This document shows positions 36,902-47,300 of a stretch of 64,000 bases of DNA, in pieces. The notes beneath the pieces are model-generated. The model saw nothing but the letters and a program-made list of their open reading frames with translations, ran no database searches and was not told where the DNA came from. A program made the translations under genes and the position numbers. The stretch's first letter is position 1; each line of letters opens with the position of its first letter. The DNA is from Caballeronia novacaledonica. GTDB lineage: Bacteria; Pseudomonadota; Gammaproteobacteria; Burkholderiales; Burkholderiaceae. The stretch lies in NCBI RefSeq assembly GCF_900258035.1, contig NZ_OGTP01000009.1, forward strand, positions 62,001 through 126,000, given 5' to 3'.

Positions 36902-37702
36902 ATGAGCTACGCGTTGCGCAAGTTGCGGCTCGTCGTCCACTTGCTGTACGGCATGTGGGTCGTCGCGACGCGTTTCTCGCGCGTGTCGGCGGCAGAGCGC
37001 ATGAGGCTGAACCGCGAATGGTCGATCGAGATGTTGCGGCTTTCCGGCATGAAGCTCGTCGTGCACAACGACGAGGCGCGGCTCGATGCGGGCGTGCTCG
37101 TCGTCGGCAATCACATTTCGTGGATCGATATTTACGTGATCAACGCGTGGCGTCCGACGCCGTTCGTGTCGAAGGCGGAGATTCGCAAGTGGCCGGTCGT
37201 CGGCTGGCTCGCGGAGCAACTGGGCACGGTGTTCGTGCAGCGCGAGAAGCGCAGCGACGCGAAGCGCATCATGCATGAGTTGGCGGATCGCCTGATGAAG
37301 GGCGAAATGATGTGCGTGTTCCCCGAAGGCACGACGACCGATGGCCAGTCGCTGCTGCCGTTTCACGCGAACATGTTTCAGGCGGCGGTCTCGGCGTCGT
37401 GCCCGGTGCAGCCGATCTGCCTGATGTATGAAGATGCGCAAGGAAGGCATTCGACCGCGCCGGCGTACATCGGCGATATGTCGCTCAACGATTCGCTGAA
37501 TGCGTTGCTGGGCGCGGGGAAGATCACCGCGCATTTGTACGTGTGCGATCCGCTCGCGCCGGGCGCGGACCGGCGGTTGCTCGCGAGCGAGGCGCAGGCG
37601 GCGGTCGACGCGGCGCTGCAACGGATGCGTGGCGCGCCGGCTGTCGTCGAAACGGCAGCTGAGGTGGCGATCACTTCTTCATCGAGCAGCTCACCTGCGT
37701 GA
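36902..37702 (+). CDS. plsC: 1-acyl-sn-glycerol-3-phosphate acyltransferase
   Basis: This 266-residue inner-membrane protein carries the acyltransferase motifs N-H-I-S-W-I-D (the H-x4-D catalytic pair) and F-P-E-G-T-T. There is a hydrophobic N-terminal helix region. It converts lysophosphatidic acid to phosphatidic acid in phospholipid synthesis. It starts two bases after pyrX, so it is in the same operon. Its last 32 bases overlap the convergent phosphatase gene. Confidence 0.92.
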   Translation: MSYALRKLRLVVHLLYGMWVVATRFSRVSAAERMRLNREWSIEMLRLSGMKLVVHNDEARLDAGVLVVGNHISWIDIYVINAWRPTPFVSKAEIRKWPVVGWLAEQLGTVFVQREKRSDAKRIMHELADRLMKGEMMCVFPEGTTTDGQSLLPFHANMFQAAVSASCPVQPICLMYEDAQGRHSTAPAYIGDMSLNDSLNALLGAGKITAHLYVCDPLAPGADRRLLASEAQAAVDAALQRMRGAPAVVETAAEVAITSSSSSSPA

Positions 37703-38525
37703 CCACGCGCTGCGCGGGATCGGCCGTCATGCGCACCGCCGAGAGTTTGTTGCCCCAGACACAGCCTGAATCGAGACACAGCACGTCGTCGCGAATCATG
37801 AGGCCGAGCGCCGCCCAATGGCCGAACACGATGGTCACGTCCTGCGTGCGGCGTTCCGGCACGTCGAACCACGGCATGTAGCCGGGTGGCGCGGCGTCGG
37901 GGCCGCCGTTGTTGGCGAATTCCATCGCGCCTTCGGGCGTGCAGAAGCGGATGCGCGTCAGCGCGTTGTAGATCACGCGCAGGCGATCCGCGCCCGTGAG
38001 CGAATCTTCCCAGCGATGCGGCTCATTGCCGTAGAGCGCCGCCAGCTTTTCTTTCCAGTTCGGCGCGCGCAACGCCTGTTCGAGTTCGTGGGCGAGTTCC
38101 ATCGTCATCGTCGCGTCCCATTGGGGAAGGACGCCGGCGTGGACCATCAGCACGTTGTTCTCAAAATGCGCGACGGGTTTGTGACGCACCCAATCGATGA
38201 GATCGGCGGCGTCGGGCGCTTCGAGGATTTCGTCGAGCGTGTCGCCTTTTTTCGATTTGCGCAGTCCGGCGGCGACTGACAACAGATTCAGATCGTGATT
38301 GCCGAGCACGACCGTCGCACGCGAGCCGAGCGCGATCACTTCGCGCAAGGTCTGCAATGATTTCGGACCGCGATTGATGAGGTCGCCCGCGAACCAGAGC
38401 GGTGTGTCGGGGGAGGGCGCGGTTTTTTTAAGGAGACGCTGGAAAGGGTCGCAGCAGCCTTGGAGATCGCCGAAGACGAGCGGGGCGAGGGAACTGTCGA
38501 TGCTGGAAGTCAGGGCGTCGGTCAT
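37671..38525 (-). CDS. apaH: Symmetrical bis(5'-nucleosyl)-tetraphosphatase (ApaH)
   Basis: This 284-residue protein has the metallophosphatase motifs G-D-L-Q-G-C, G-D-L-I-N-R-G-P and G-N-H-D, and ApaH-type later segments (W-V-R-H-K-P, V-H-A-G-V-L-P-Q-W, G-H-W-A-A-L-G). It splits Ap4A into two ADP. I chose the ATG at 38525 because the 29 residues encoded upstream (His- and Pro-rich) are not family-like. It lies convergent to plsC and divergent from the rml genes. Confidence 0.92.
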   Translation of the reverse strand: MTDALTSSIDSSLAPLVFGDLQGCCDPFQRLLKKTAPSPDTPLWFAGDLINRGPKSLQTLREVIALGSRATVVLGNHDLNLLSVAAGLRKSKKGDTLDEILEAPDAADLIDWVRHKPVAHFENNVLMVHAGVLPQWDATMTMELAHELEQALRAPNWKEKLAALYGNEPHRWEDSLTGADRLRVIYNALTRIRFCTPEGAMEFANNGGPDAAPPGYMPWFDVPERRTQDVTIVFGHWAALGLMIRDDVLCLDSGCVWGNKLSAVRMTADPAQRVVTQVSCSMKK

Positions 38526-38663
38526 TGAAGGCGGATGCGGAAGGCGGTGTGTGCGGTGATTATGGGGCAGGTGGTGAGGCGTGTCTGGCATTGCAAATTT
38601 GCAAGCACGCATACTCGCGGTTTTATTACTATTTCAGACAGAAGGTTTTGCATTCCCTGCTTT

Positions 38664-38669
38664 TATAAT
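38664..38669 (+). promoter_or_regulatory. Possible -10 box of the rmlBACD operon
   Basis: TATAAT occurs in an AT-rich part of the 256-base gap ahead of rmlB, about 113 bases before its ATG. No good -35 box lies at the right distance, so this is a weak call. Confidence 0.35.
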
Positions 38670-38781
38670 CGATCGTGAGTCTGGCGGCGGACCTGGCAGG
38701 CGCATGCCGAGCGCTGAATTTCTGGCTTGTTCGGTCGCGTGTTTCGTTTTTTGATTTGCAGAAGCGGCGAAGAGGTTTTTC

Positions 38782-39843
38782 ATGATTCTTGTGACGGGGG
38801 GTGCCGGGTTCATCGGCGCCAATTTTGTTCTCGATTGGCTCGAAAGTTCGGATGAGTCCGTTCTGAACATCGACAAACTCACGTACGCGGGCAATCTGGG
38901 AACGCTCAAGGCGCTTGAGCACGACGCCCGCCTTGTGTTCGAGCGCGCGGACATCTGCGATCGCGCTGCGATTGATACGCTGCTGGCAAAGCATCAGCCG
39001 CGCGCCATTCTGCATTTTGCCGCTGAAAGCCACGTCGATCGCTCGATCCACGGTCCGGCCGATTTCGTGCAGACGAACGTCGTTGGCACGTTTACGCTGC
39101 TCGAAGCCGCGCGGATGCATTGGATTAAGTTACCCGAGGAGCAGAAGCAGGCGTTTCGCTTCCTGCATGTGTCGACCGACGAAGTCTTCGGCTCGCTCTC
39201 GTCCACTGACCCGCAATTCGCGGAGACCACGCCCTACGCACCGAACAGCCCATATGCGGCGACGAAGGCGGCTTCCGATCATCTCGTGCGTGCGTATCAC
39301 CATACGTACGGATTGCCGGTACTGACCACCAACTGCTCGAACAACTACGGCCCATATCAGTTTCCCGAGAAGCTGATCCCATTGATGATCGCGAACGCGC
39401 TCGCGGGCGAGCCTCTGCCCGTTTATGGCGATGGTCAGAACGTGCGTGACTGGCTCTACGTCGGCGACCACTGCAGCGCGATTCGCGAAGTCCTTGCGCG
39501 CGGAGACGTCGGCGAGACTTACAACGTCGGCGGCTGGAATGAGAAGAAGAATCTCGACGTCGTGCGTACGGTTTGCGACTTGCTCGACGAGCTCAGACCG
39601 AAATCCAGCGGCTCCTATCGCGATCAGATCACGTATGTAAAGGATCGACCCGGTCACGACCGCCGCTATGCGATCGACGCGCGCAAGCTCGAACGCGCGC
39701 TCGGATGGACGCCGGCGGAAACGTTCGAGACAGGCATCGCGAAGACGGTTCAGTGGTATCTCGACAATCAGCAATGGGTTGACGGTGTGGCCTCCGGCGA
39801 ATACCGGAAATGGGTCGAGACGAACTACGCGCAGCGCGCGTGA
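38782..39843 (+). CDS. rmlB: dTDP-glucose 4,6-dehydratase
   Basis: This 353-residue protein is an extended SDR with G-G-A-G-F-I-G-A-N (NAD binding), [28 protein letters not shown] with the Asp-Glu pair, and Y-A-A-T-K-A with the catalytic Tyr/Lys. It makes dTDP-4-keto-6-deoxyglucose, step 2 of dTDP-L-rhamnose synthesis. It is the first gene of rmlBACD, with AGAGG upstream of the ATG. Confidence 0.97.
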   Translation: MILVTGGAGFIGANFVLDWLESSDESVLNIDKLTYAGNLGTLKALEHDARLVFERADICDRAAIDTLLAKHQPRAILHFAAESHVDRSIHGPADFVQTNVVGTFTLLEAARMHWIKLPEEQKQAFRFLHVSTDEVFGSLSSTDPQFAETTPYAPNSPYAATKAASDHLVRAYHHTYGLPVLTTNCSNNYGPYQFPEKLIPLMIANALAGEPLPVYGDGQNVRDWLYVGDHCSAIREVLARGDVGETYNVGGWNEKKNLDVVRTVCDLLDELRPKSSGSYRDQITYVKDRPGHDRRYAIDARKLERALGWTPAETFETGIAKTVQWYLDNQQWVDGVASGEYRKWVETNYAQRA

Positions 39844-39853
39844 AGGAAAGACC

Positions 39854-40747
39854 ATGACGCGCAAAGGCATCATTCTCGCGGGCGGTTCTGGCACCCGGCT
39901 TTACCCGATCACGCATGTCGTGTCCAAGCAATTGCTGCCCGTGTACGACAAGCCGATGATCTACTATCCGTTATCGACGCTGATGATGACCGGCATCCGC
40001 GACGTGCTGATCATCTCGACGCCGCAGGATACGTCGCGCTTCGAGGCGATGCTCGGCGACGGAAGTCAGTGGGGCATGAATTTCCAGTACGCGGTCCAGC
40101 CGTCGCCGGACGGGCTGGCACAGGCGTTCATCATCGGGCGAGAGTTCATTGGCAATAATCCGTCGACGCTCATCCTTGGCGACAACATTTTCTACGGGCA
40201 CGATCTCGCGACCCAGCTTCAAGGCGCCGATGCCCGCGAAGACGGCGCGACGATCTTCGCGTATCACGTGCATGATCCTGAGCGTTATGGCGTCGTCGAG
40301 TTCGACAATGATTTCCGCGCGCTGTCTCTCGAGGAAAAGCCCGCGACGCCTCGATCGAATTACGCAGTGACAGGCCTGTACTTCTACGACAACACTGTAT
40401 GCGACATCGCGGCGGACATCCAGCCGTCGCCGCGCGGCGAGTTGGAAATCACCGACGTCAACGCGCGCTATCTGAAAGACGGCAGGCTGAGCGTCCAGAT
40501 CATGGGGCGCGGCCATGCGTGGCTCGACACCGGGACGCATGATTCGCTCATCGAGGCCGCAACTTTCGTCGCGACACTCCAAAAGCGCCAGGGGTTCATC
40601 GTGGCGTGTCCGGAGGAAATCGCGTACTGGCGCAAATGGATCGACGAAGAGCAACTGGTAAGACTCGCTACGCCACTCGCGAAGAACGCCTACGGCCAAT
40701 ATCTGCTCAATCTTCCCAAGGAACACATTGCATGGCCATCCAGGTGA
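39854..40747 (+). CDS. rmlA: Glucose-1-phosphate thymidylyltransferase
   Basis: This 297-residue nucleotidyltransferase starts [15 protein letters not shown], the signature dTTP-binding loop, and contains G-D-N-I-F-Y-G-H and [10 protein letters not shown]. It makes dTDP-glucose, step 1 of the dTDP-L-rhamnose pathway. It starts ten bases after rmlB, and its last 16 bases overlap rmlC. Confidence 0.97.
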   Translation: MTRKGIILAGGSGTRLYPITHVVSKQLLPVYDKPMIYYPLSTLMMTGIRDVLIISTPQDTSRFEAMLGDGSQWGMNFQYAVQPSPDGLAQAFIIGREFIGNNPSTLILGDNIFYGHDLATQLQGADAREDGATIFAYHVHDPERYGVVEFDNDFRALSLEEKPATPRSNYAVTGLYFYDNTVCDIAADIQPSPRGELEITDVNARYLKDGRLSVQIMGRGHAWLDTGTHDSLIEAATFVATLQKRQGFIVACPEEIAYWRKWIDEEQLVRLATPLAKNAYGQYLLNLPKEHIAWPSR

Positions 40748-41283
40748 GCGCGACCGCGCTGCCCGAAGTGAAGATCATCGAACCGAAGGTGTTCGGCGAT
40801 GCTCGAGGGTATTTCTACGAAAGTTTCAACGCGCGTGAATTCGCCGAACTGGTCGCGAGGGGCGTCGAATTCGTGCAGGACAATCACTCGCGATCGGCGC
40901 GCGGCGTTTTGCGCGGGCTGCACTATCAGATCGAGCATGCGCAGGGCAAGCTCGTGCGGGTCGTGGAAGGCGAAGTATTCGACGTCGCCGTCGACATCAG
41001 GAAAAGCTCGCCGAGGTTCGGCAAATGGGCAGGCGTGAAGCTCTCCGCGGAGAACCATCGTCAATTGTGGGTGCCGCCGGGCTTTGCGCATGGCTTCGTC
41101 GTACTGTCGGACTCGGCGCAGTTTCTCTACAAGACGACCGACTACTGGTATCCGGAGCACGAACGCAGCATCGTATGGAACGATGAGTCGATCGGCATCG
41201 AATGGCCCATCGACTTCGAGCCGGTGCTTGCCGCGAAGGACCGCGACGGCAAGCGGCTCAGTGAAGCGGAGTGCTACGTATGA
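40732..41283 (+). CDS. rmlC: dTDP-4-dehydrorhamnose 3,5-epimerase
   Basis: This 183-residue cupin has [24 protein letters not shown], the catalytic histidine in R-G-L-H-Y-Q and [10 protein letters not shown]. It performs step 3 of dTDP-L-rhamnose synthesis. Its start is inside rmlA and its stop overlaps the rmlD start (ATGA), so translation is coupled on both sides. Confidence 0.97.
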   Translation: MAIQVSATALPEVKIIEPKVFGDARGYFYESFNAREFAELVARGVEFVQDNHSRSARGVLRGLHYQIEHAQGKLVRVVEGEVFDVAVDIRKSSPRFGKWAGVKLSAENHRQLWVPPGFAHGFVVLSDSAQFLYKTTDYWYPEHERSIVWNDESIGIEWPIDFEPVLAAKDRDGKRLSEAECYV

Positions 41284-42161
41284 CCATCCTGCTGACCGGG
41301 GTGAATGGCCAGATTGGTTTTGAGCTTGCGCGCACGCTGCAGGGATTGGGACGCGTTATCGCGCCGGATCGCAACACGCTCGATCTCCGCGATCTCGACC
41401 GCGTGAGAAACTTCGTGCGTGAAACGAAGCCGGAGGTCATCGTAAATCCTGCCGCATACACGGCGGTCGATCGAGCCGAAGACGAGCGCGACGAAGCGCA
41501 TCGGCTCAATGCCGAGCTGCCCGCGTTGTTCGCGAGCGAATGCGCGCGGACCAACGCGTGGTTCGTCCACTATTCCACCGATTACGTTTTCGACGGCGCG
41601 AAGTCATCGCCCTATGTCGAAACCGATGCGGCCGCGCCACTAAATGTCTACGGCGAAGCAAAGCTCGCGGGCGAGCGTGCCATCGCGCAAAGCGGATGCC
41701 GCCATCTGATCCTGCGCACGAGTTGGGTGTACGGCGCGCGCGGCGCGAACTTCATGCGCACGATCCTGCGACTGGCGGAGCAGCGGCCCGAGCTCACGAT
41801 CGTAGCCGACCAGTTCGGCGCGCCGACCTGGAGTCGGACGATTGCAGAACTTACCGCGAACATGTTGAGCCAGATCGCGGCGGCGGAGCGAAACAGGTCC
41901 GTCGCATTCGACGAACATCGGGGCATCTATCACCTGACGAACCACGGCAGGACGTCCTGGTACGAGTTCGCCCGCGAGATCTTGCGCATCTGGGGCAAGG
42001 AAGACCAGACGCGCATCGAACCGATTCCGGCAGCCGCCTATCCCGTCAGGGCGCGTCGTCCTGTCAACTCATGCCTGTCCAACGAAAAGCTCGCCAAGGT
42101 GTTCGGCCTCGTCGCTCCCGATTGGCTGCGGGCGCTGGAGTTGTGCGCGCAGCAGGGCTGA
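41280..42161 (+). CDS. rmlD: dTDP-4-dehydrorhamnose reductase
   Basis: This 293-residue SDR has G-V-N-G-Q-I-G-F-E-L, the N-P-A-A-Y-T-A-V-D segment, S-T-D-Y-V-F-D-G and Y-G-E-A-K-L-A-G-E with the catalytic Tyr/Lys. It yields dTDP-L-rhamnose. It is the last gene of rmlBACD and ends five bases before the stop of the convergent glycosyltransferase gene, so the rhamnose operon meets the glycan operon tail to tail. Confidence 0.97.
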   Translation: MTILLTGVNGQIGFELARTLQGLGRVIAPDRNTLDLRDLDRVRNFVRETKPEVIVNPAAYTAVDRAEDERDEAHRLNAELPALFASECARTNAWFVHYSTDYVFDGAKSSPYVETDAAAPLNVYGEAKLAGERAIAQSGCRHLILRTSWVYGARGANFMRTILRLAEQRPELTIVADQFGAPTWSRTIAELTANMLSQIAAAERNRSVAFDEHRGIYHLTNHGRTSWYEFAREILRIWGKEDQTRIEPIPAAAYPVRARRPVNSCLSNEKLAKVFGLVAPDWLRALELCAQQG

Positions 42162-42166
42162 TTACT

Positions 42167-43282
42167 TTATTCGAGCACGCTGGAAGCATCGAAGCGCGCA
42201 CGCCAGCTGTTCGCTTCCCGAAACTCGGCGATGTCAACGTCGCTGGCGCGACAGCGCAGGGCAGCATCGATCGCGTCTCCAAGCTGATCAGGTGCATCGA
42301 TCAGAAAAGTCGCCGGTTCGTTGCCACGCAGCGCCATCTCACCGAAGCCCGTCGATATAACGGGCAGGCCCATCGCCCGGTATTCATAGAATTTGATCGG
42401 ATCGACACCGCCGGTCAGCTGATTGCGGATGAACGGAATGAGGCCGATGTCGAATTCGCGCATCGCCTTCAGCGCCTCGGCGTGCGGCACGGGCGGCAGC
42501 ATCTGCACGTTGCTCGGCAGCGCGCCCGGAGGTTGCGAAAACACCGGGCCAATCAGCCGGACCCGATCGTTCGGACGCTGCCGCGCGAGCGCGGTAAGCC
42601 ACACCCAGTCGAACCAGGGGCCCATTGTGCCGAGATAGCCGATTATCTTCGGCCTGCCATCGCCGAGCCGCGCGAGCTTGGCGACGTCGGGGGCTGGCAG
42701 GATCGACGGATCGAGCCCGTTGTAGACGAGGCACGCGTCGGGGCGCAGCGTCTGCCAGCGCGTGCGCAGCGCGGTTGACGACACGAGCAGCCGGTCCACG
42801 TCCGCCGCGATGCGCGCCTCGACGCGTGCCAGCGCCGCACGCGACACGCCGGTGTAGAACGCGGGAAAGTCGTCCATGCTGTCGTAGGCGGAGCACGCTG
42901 CGCCCGCGTGCCTGAGCAGGTCGAACGCGAGCGCGCTCGGTTTGCCGATCACCAGAAGCGTCTTCTCGGCGGCGCAGAAGCGCGCGACGCGCTCCGCAAC
43001 CTGACGCCAGCCGAGACGGTTGATCAGGGTGCCGCCGGGTATCGGTTCGATAGGTAGCGCGCGCACGCCTTCAACCGTGACCCACTCCGGTCGATGCACC
43101 GTCGCACCCGAAGCGATTGCCGACGGACGGCGCAGATCGCGCAACGCGGGCAGACGCGTTGCATAGGGGTCGATCCACAGAACGCGACCGCCCGTCGTCG
43201 CGTGGAACCATTCGACGAACTTGTGCGGACGCTGCGCAAAGCTTGCCCACGGAAGGGGCGACACATAAACGAGTTGCCGCAT
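42167..43282 (-). CDS. Glycosyltransferase, GT-B fold
   Basis: This 371-residue protein looks like a GT-B glycosyltransferase: a C-terminal donor domain with P-K-I-I-G-Y-L-G-T-M-G, V-P-H-A-E-A-L-K-A-M and the E-like D-P-I-K-F-Y-E-Y-R-A-M-G-L-P-V motif. The ATG at 43282 overlaps the stop of wecB by one base (TGATG). It is the last gene of the glycan operon. The sugar it transfers is not evident, though rhamnose is available from the adjacent rml genes. Confidence 0.85.
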   Translation of the reverse strand: MRQLVYVSPLPWASFAQRPHKFVEWFHATTGGRVLWIDPYATRLPALRDLRRPSAIASGATVHRPEWVTVEGVRALPIEPIPGGTLINRLGWRQVAERVARFCAAEKTLLVIGKPSALAFDLLRHAGAACSAYDSMDDFPAFYTGVSRAALARVEARIAADVDRLLVSSTALRTRWQTLRPDACLVYNGLDPSILPAPDVAKLARLGDGRPKIIGYLGTMGPWFDWVWLTALARQRPNDRVRLIGPVFSQPPGALPSNVQMLPPVPHAEALKAMREFDIGLIPFIRNQLTGGVDPIKFYEYRAMGLPVISTGFGEMALRGNEPATFLIDAPDQLGDAIDAALRCRASDVDIAEFREANSWRARFDASSVLE

Positions 43283-44382
43283 CAGCAAAGACGTCCCTTA
43301 AGTACATCGACGATGCGGCCGGCCGCGCGGCCGTCGCCATAGGGCGAGACGCCCCGCGCCATCGCGCGGTATTCGCCGGGATCGTTCAGGAGTTTTGACG
43401 CCGCTTCGACAATGACATCGGTGCGCGTGCCCACGAGCCTCACGACGCCGGCCTCGATCGCCTCGGGTCGCTCCGTCTCGTGACGCAGCACGAGCACCGG
43501 CTTACCGAGCGCAGGCGCTTCTTCCTGCACGCCGCCGGAATCACTCAGAATGAGCGTCGCGTGCTGCATTGCCGCGACGAACGGCACATAGTCGAGCGGA
43601 TCGGTCAGGATGATGCGCGGATGCCTGTCAAGAATGGAGAACACCACGTCGCGCACATTCGGGTTCGGATGAACCGGAAATAGAATCTGAATGTCGTCAT
43701 GGCGCGCGAGCAGTTCGAGCAGCGCACAGCAAATGTTTCTGAGCGGCTCGCCGAAGTTCTCGCGACGATGCGCGGTGACGAGCACGAGACGCTTGCTTTC
43801 GTCGATATCAAGTCCGAGCGCGGGTTTTTCATGCGCGACGGAAAGGAGCGCGTCAATGACCGTGTTGCCGGTCATCCAGATCGTGTTGTCGGGTACGCGT
43901 TCGCGTAGCAGGTTCTGGCGCGCGCCTTCGGTCGGGGCGAAGTGCAGCGACGCGAGACGACCCGCCACAATACGGTTCATCTCTTCGGGGAAGGGATTGT
44001 CGATATCGCCCGTGCGCAAGCCCGCTTCGACATGCCCGAATTCGATACGCCGGTAGAAGCACGCCATCGCGACGGTCATCACGGTCGTCGTATCGCCCTG
44101 CGCAAGCACGAGCGCGGGCTTTTCCTGGCCGAGCACGCGATCTATCTCCGTCAACAGACGCGCGGTCAGTCCGGCGAGCGACTGATTCGGCCGCATGATG
44201 TCGAGATCGATATCGGGAACGAGCCCGAAGCATGCGAGGATCTTGTCCAGCATGCCGCGGTGCTGCGCCGTGTTGAGCACGCGCACGTCGAACTCGGGGC
44301 ATGCCTTCAACGCAAGGATGACGGGCGCCAGCTTGATCGCTTCGGGGCGCGTGCCCACTGCGCACAGAACGGTTTGCGGCAT
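43282..44382 (-). CDS. wecB: UDP-N-acetylglucosamine 2-epimerase (non-hydrolysing)
   Basis: This 366-residue protein matches WecB: G-T-R-P-E-A-I-K-L-A-P at the N terminus, Q-G-D-T-T-T-V-M, H-V-E-A-G-L-R-T-G, T-A-H-R-R-E-N-F-G and S-D-S-G-G-V-Q-E-E-A. It makes UDP-ManNAc from UDP-GlcNAc in the cytoplasm. No WecC dehydrogenase is seen next to it, so ManNAc itself, or a dehydrogenase elsewhere, would supply the glycan. It starts 11 bases after the large fusion gene. Confidence 0.93.
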   Translation of the reverse strand: MPQTVLCAVGTRPEAIKLAPVILALKACPEFDVRVLNTAQHRGMLDKILACFGLVPDIDLDIMRPNQSLAGLTARLLTEIDRVLGQEKPALVLAQGDTTTVMTVAMACFYRRIEFGHVEAGLRTGDIDNPFPEEMNRIVAGRLASLHFAPTEGARQNLLRERVPDNTIWMTGNTVIDALLSVAHEKPALGLDIDESKRLVLVTAHRRENFGEPLRNICCALLELLARHDDIQILFPVHPNPNVRDVVFSILDRHPRIILTDPLDYVPFVAAMQHATLILSDSGGVQEEAPALGKPVLVLRHETERPEAIEAGVVRLVGTRTDVIVEAASKLLNDPGEYRAMARGVSPYGDGRAAGRIVDVLKGRLC

Positions 44383-44393
44383 GCGTGGTTCCT

Positions 44394-47300
44394 TTACCAC
44401 GTGTAGTCGAGATAGAAGTGAGGATACTCGCGCCACTTCTCCTTGAAGTACTGCGCGTTGCGCAGGAACAGCGCCGTGTATTTGTCGCTGCCCGAGTTGG
44501 CCTGCGTGGTCTGGTGGGGCTGATGGCGCACGCCTGAGAGATCGCGGAACGTCACCTTCATGCCGAGCGCCTTGATCTGAAAGCACAGGTCCGTGTCTTC
44601 GAAGCAGGTCGGATCGTAAAACGTGTCGAAGCCGTGCGTCGCGTCAAAGGTGCGGCGACGCATGAAGAATCCGCTCGTGCCGAGAAAGCCGATGTCCGCG
44701 CGATAACCATCGCGAATTGCGACCCCGTTCATCGCGCGATTCGGGCAATAGTCGGCGATCATGCCGCCCAGATCGGTACGCGTCTTGTCGAACCAGCCTG
44801 CGTTCCAGCCGATCACGCCGACGCTCGCGTCGTTCTCGAGCACGTGCAGCGCCTCGGCGAAGCCGGACGAGCCCGCGAACCACTGATCGCTATCGAAGAA
44901 CGCGATGTACTTCCCCTTGCTATGTCCAACGCCGAGATTGCGGCCCGAAGAGCAGCCGTTCTCCGGATTGCGCACCAGTTTCACCTGCGGGAAGTCCTTC
45001 TCGACGATCTCCGCGCCGCCATCCACGCTCGCGTTGTCGACCACAATCACATCGGCGAGATACGGTGCGCAATGCGCGAGCAGCGTTTCCAGCGCGCGCG
45101 CGATGATCTTCGCATTGTTGTGGATCAGGATCACGACGCTCACGTCATGTCGGGGAACCGGCGGGCACAAGAGCTCCAGCCGGGCGAGCCAGCTGTTCTT
45201 CGAGACGAAGCTGTCGTCGGCGAGCGGGACGGATGCTGTCTTGCCCAGTTCCGCGCAACGCGCGGCAAACGACGCTTCGTCTTCGCAGACATGCAGGTTC
45301 GCCGTCGGCGTGATGCCGAAATCGAGCGAAGTCACGACTGGTTTGCGCAGATGCAGGCCAGCGTACATGCCCGCAGTGGCGTCCCCATCGACGAGCGCAT
45401 CGCGCAAGAGCGGAAAGAACAGGAAATGCGCATGCGCGACGTAGGCCGGCAACCTGTCGAGCGACTCGACCGCGCGCACGACGACGTTCGAGGGCATGCC
45501 AGGCGCGGGCGTGCCGTCGGCGACGAAGCAGAACGTGATGTCGGGCGACTCCTCGGCGGCGCGGCGCACTAGCGCCCAGTCGATCGATTCCAGTCCACTC
45601 ACCGAATGGAACAGCGCGACGCGGGCGTTCTTCACGGCAAAGCCGCCGGGCGCCTCGAAAGTCTTGTACGGATCGAATACCGTGTGCATTGCGGCGCCGG
45701 GCAGGACTTCGACTTCGTCGCGATCCTTTTGACGGACGACTTCGGCAAGCGCGGGCGTCGCGACCGTGCAGCGGTCAGCCTGCGCGACGAGCGTCGAATA
45801 CATTGCGCGATGAGGCTCGGCGGCATGCGTCCAGTCGTAGGCGACGTCGAAAATCGTCTCGATGCCGCGATGCTTCGCGTACTGGAAGAACGGCGACACC
45901 TGCGCATCCGGCACGCCGATCACGAGCCGCGCGGACTCGGACAGCCGCTCGAACACATATTCGAGCGTCACGGCGTCGATCGGTTGGTGAATCAGGCCGG
46001 GTATCTGAAGTGCGCCGGCCTGCGTCGCGGCGGTCGTGCCATCCTTCGGAGACAGGTACAGATAGATCACCCGGTGTCCGGCGTGCAACGCGGCCAGCGC
46101 GAGTTGCGCGTGCCGGTGTGCCGCGCCGGCCCAGTCGTAGCGATGCTGCGAGACGATCAACAGCTCCGAGCGTTGCAGCTTCGCCGCAGCGCGGAACCAC
46201 AGGTCCGGGTCCGTGGGCGAGAATTCCTGAGGCGAGGCGTCGATGATCCTCGCGTTCGCGTCCTGCATGGCTTGCTGCGTGCGGTAGTGGCGTTTCGCGG
46301 CGGAGGCGAGGGCGCGCACGCCGCCATTCCGCAGAATATAGACGGCGCGGTCCGTATAGGTGCGCGGAGCGGAGATGATCTTACGGACAAGCATGTTCTG
46401 ACCCATGGACGATGATCGGGCGGCCTCGGCGGACTGGCCGGTGGAGCCAGGAGGCGCGATCCTCAACAATTTGAATAATAGGCGGTGGTGGTTCCGGATT
46501 TCCTGAAACTCACGCTCCTGCGCGAGCCGTGCCTCGTTTGCCACGGCGAGTTGTTGCTGCGCGACGACGAGCGCTTCCTGCGTGGCTTCAATCTCTGCGC
46601 GACTGGCTCCGGTCTCCGCGCGGCTAGCTTCGGTCTCGGCGCGGCTGGCTTCGAGTTCGCGCCCAAGATCGGCGAAGGCGCGCTGCGATGCGTTGTACAT
46701 GTCGCTCAGTTCATACACGCGCTTCTCGTACTGCGCGACCCGGTCGAGCGCGTCCTGCTCCGCCGCGCGCGCCTGCGTCGTCTGCGCTTCGCTCGTACTC
46801 AGTTGACTGTCGCGAAAGCGCAGGATGTCCAACGCTTTCGCGCGCATTCTCAACGCGGCATTCTTTTGCCAGATGGTCTGTTCGAGCCACGTGCTCAGCC
46901 AATCGAAATCACGGCTTTGCCACGCTTCTCTCGATTGCGCCACCCTGCGCGCGCGGTCCATGGCCCCGTCTAGCATGACTTCGTGCACATGCGACGACGC
47001 CGCCAGCCCGGCAAGCGTCTCCGGCGCGGCGACCCACGCGGGCGCATCGGGGTCGGCGCCGGTCAACGCGCGCAACGTGTGGCTGAACTTCGCCTCGTCG
47101 TCGGTGAGTTGCACGCGCAGACTGGCGGGCATGCCGGCCATGTCGTGCGCGAGCGCCATCTTGCGGTCGTATTCGAGCGCCGCGGTCGGAATGTTCGACG
47201 CGATCGCCATGATACTCGCGTGCAAACGCATCGAGAACGCGGCGTCGCACTGGCGCAGCACAGCCAGTGCCTCGTCCGGCGTCAGCCGGTCAACGACGAT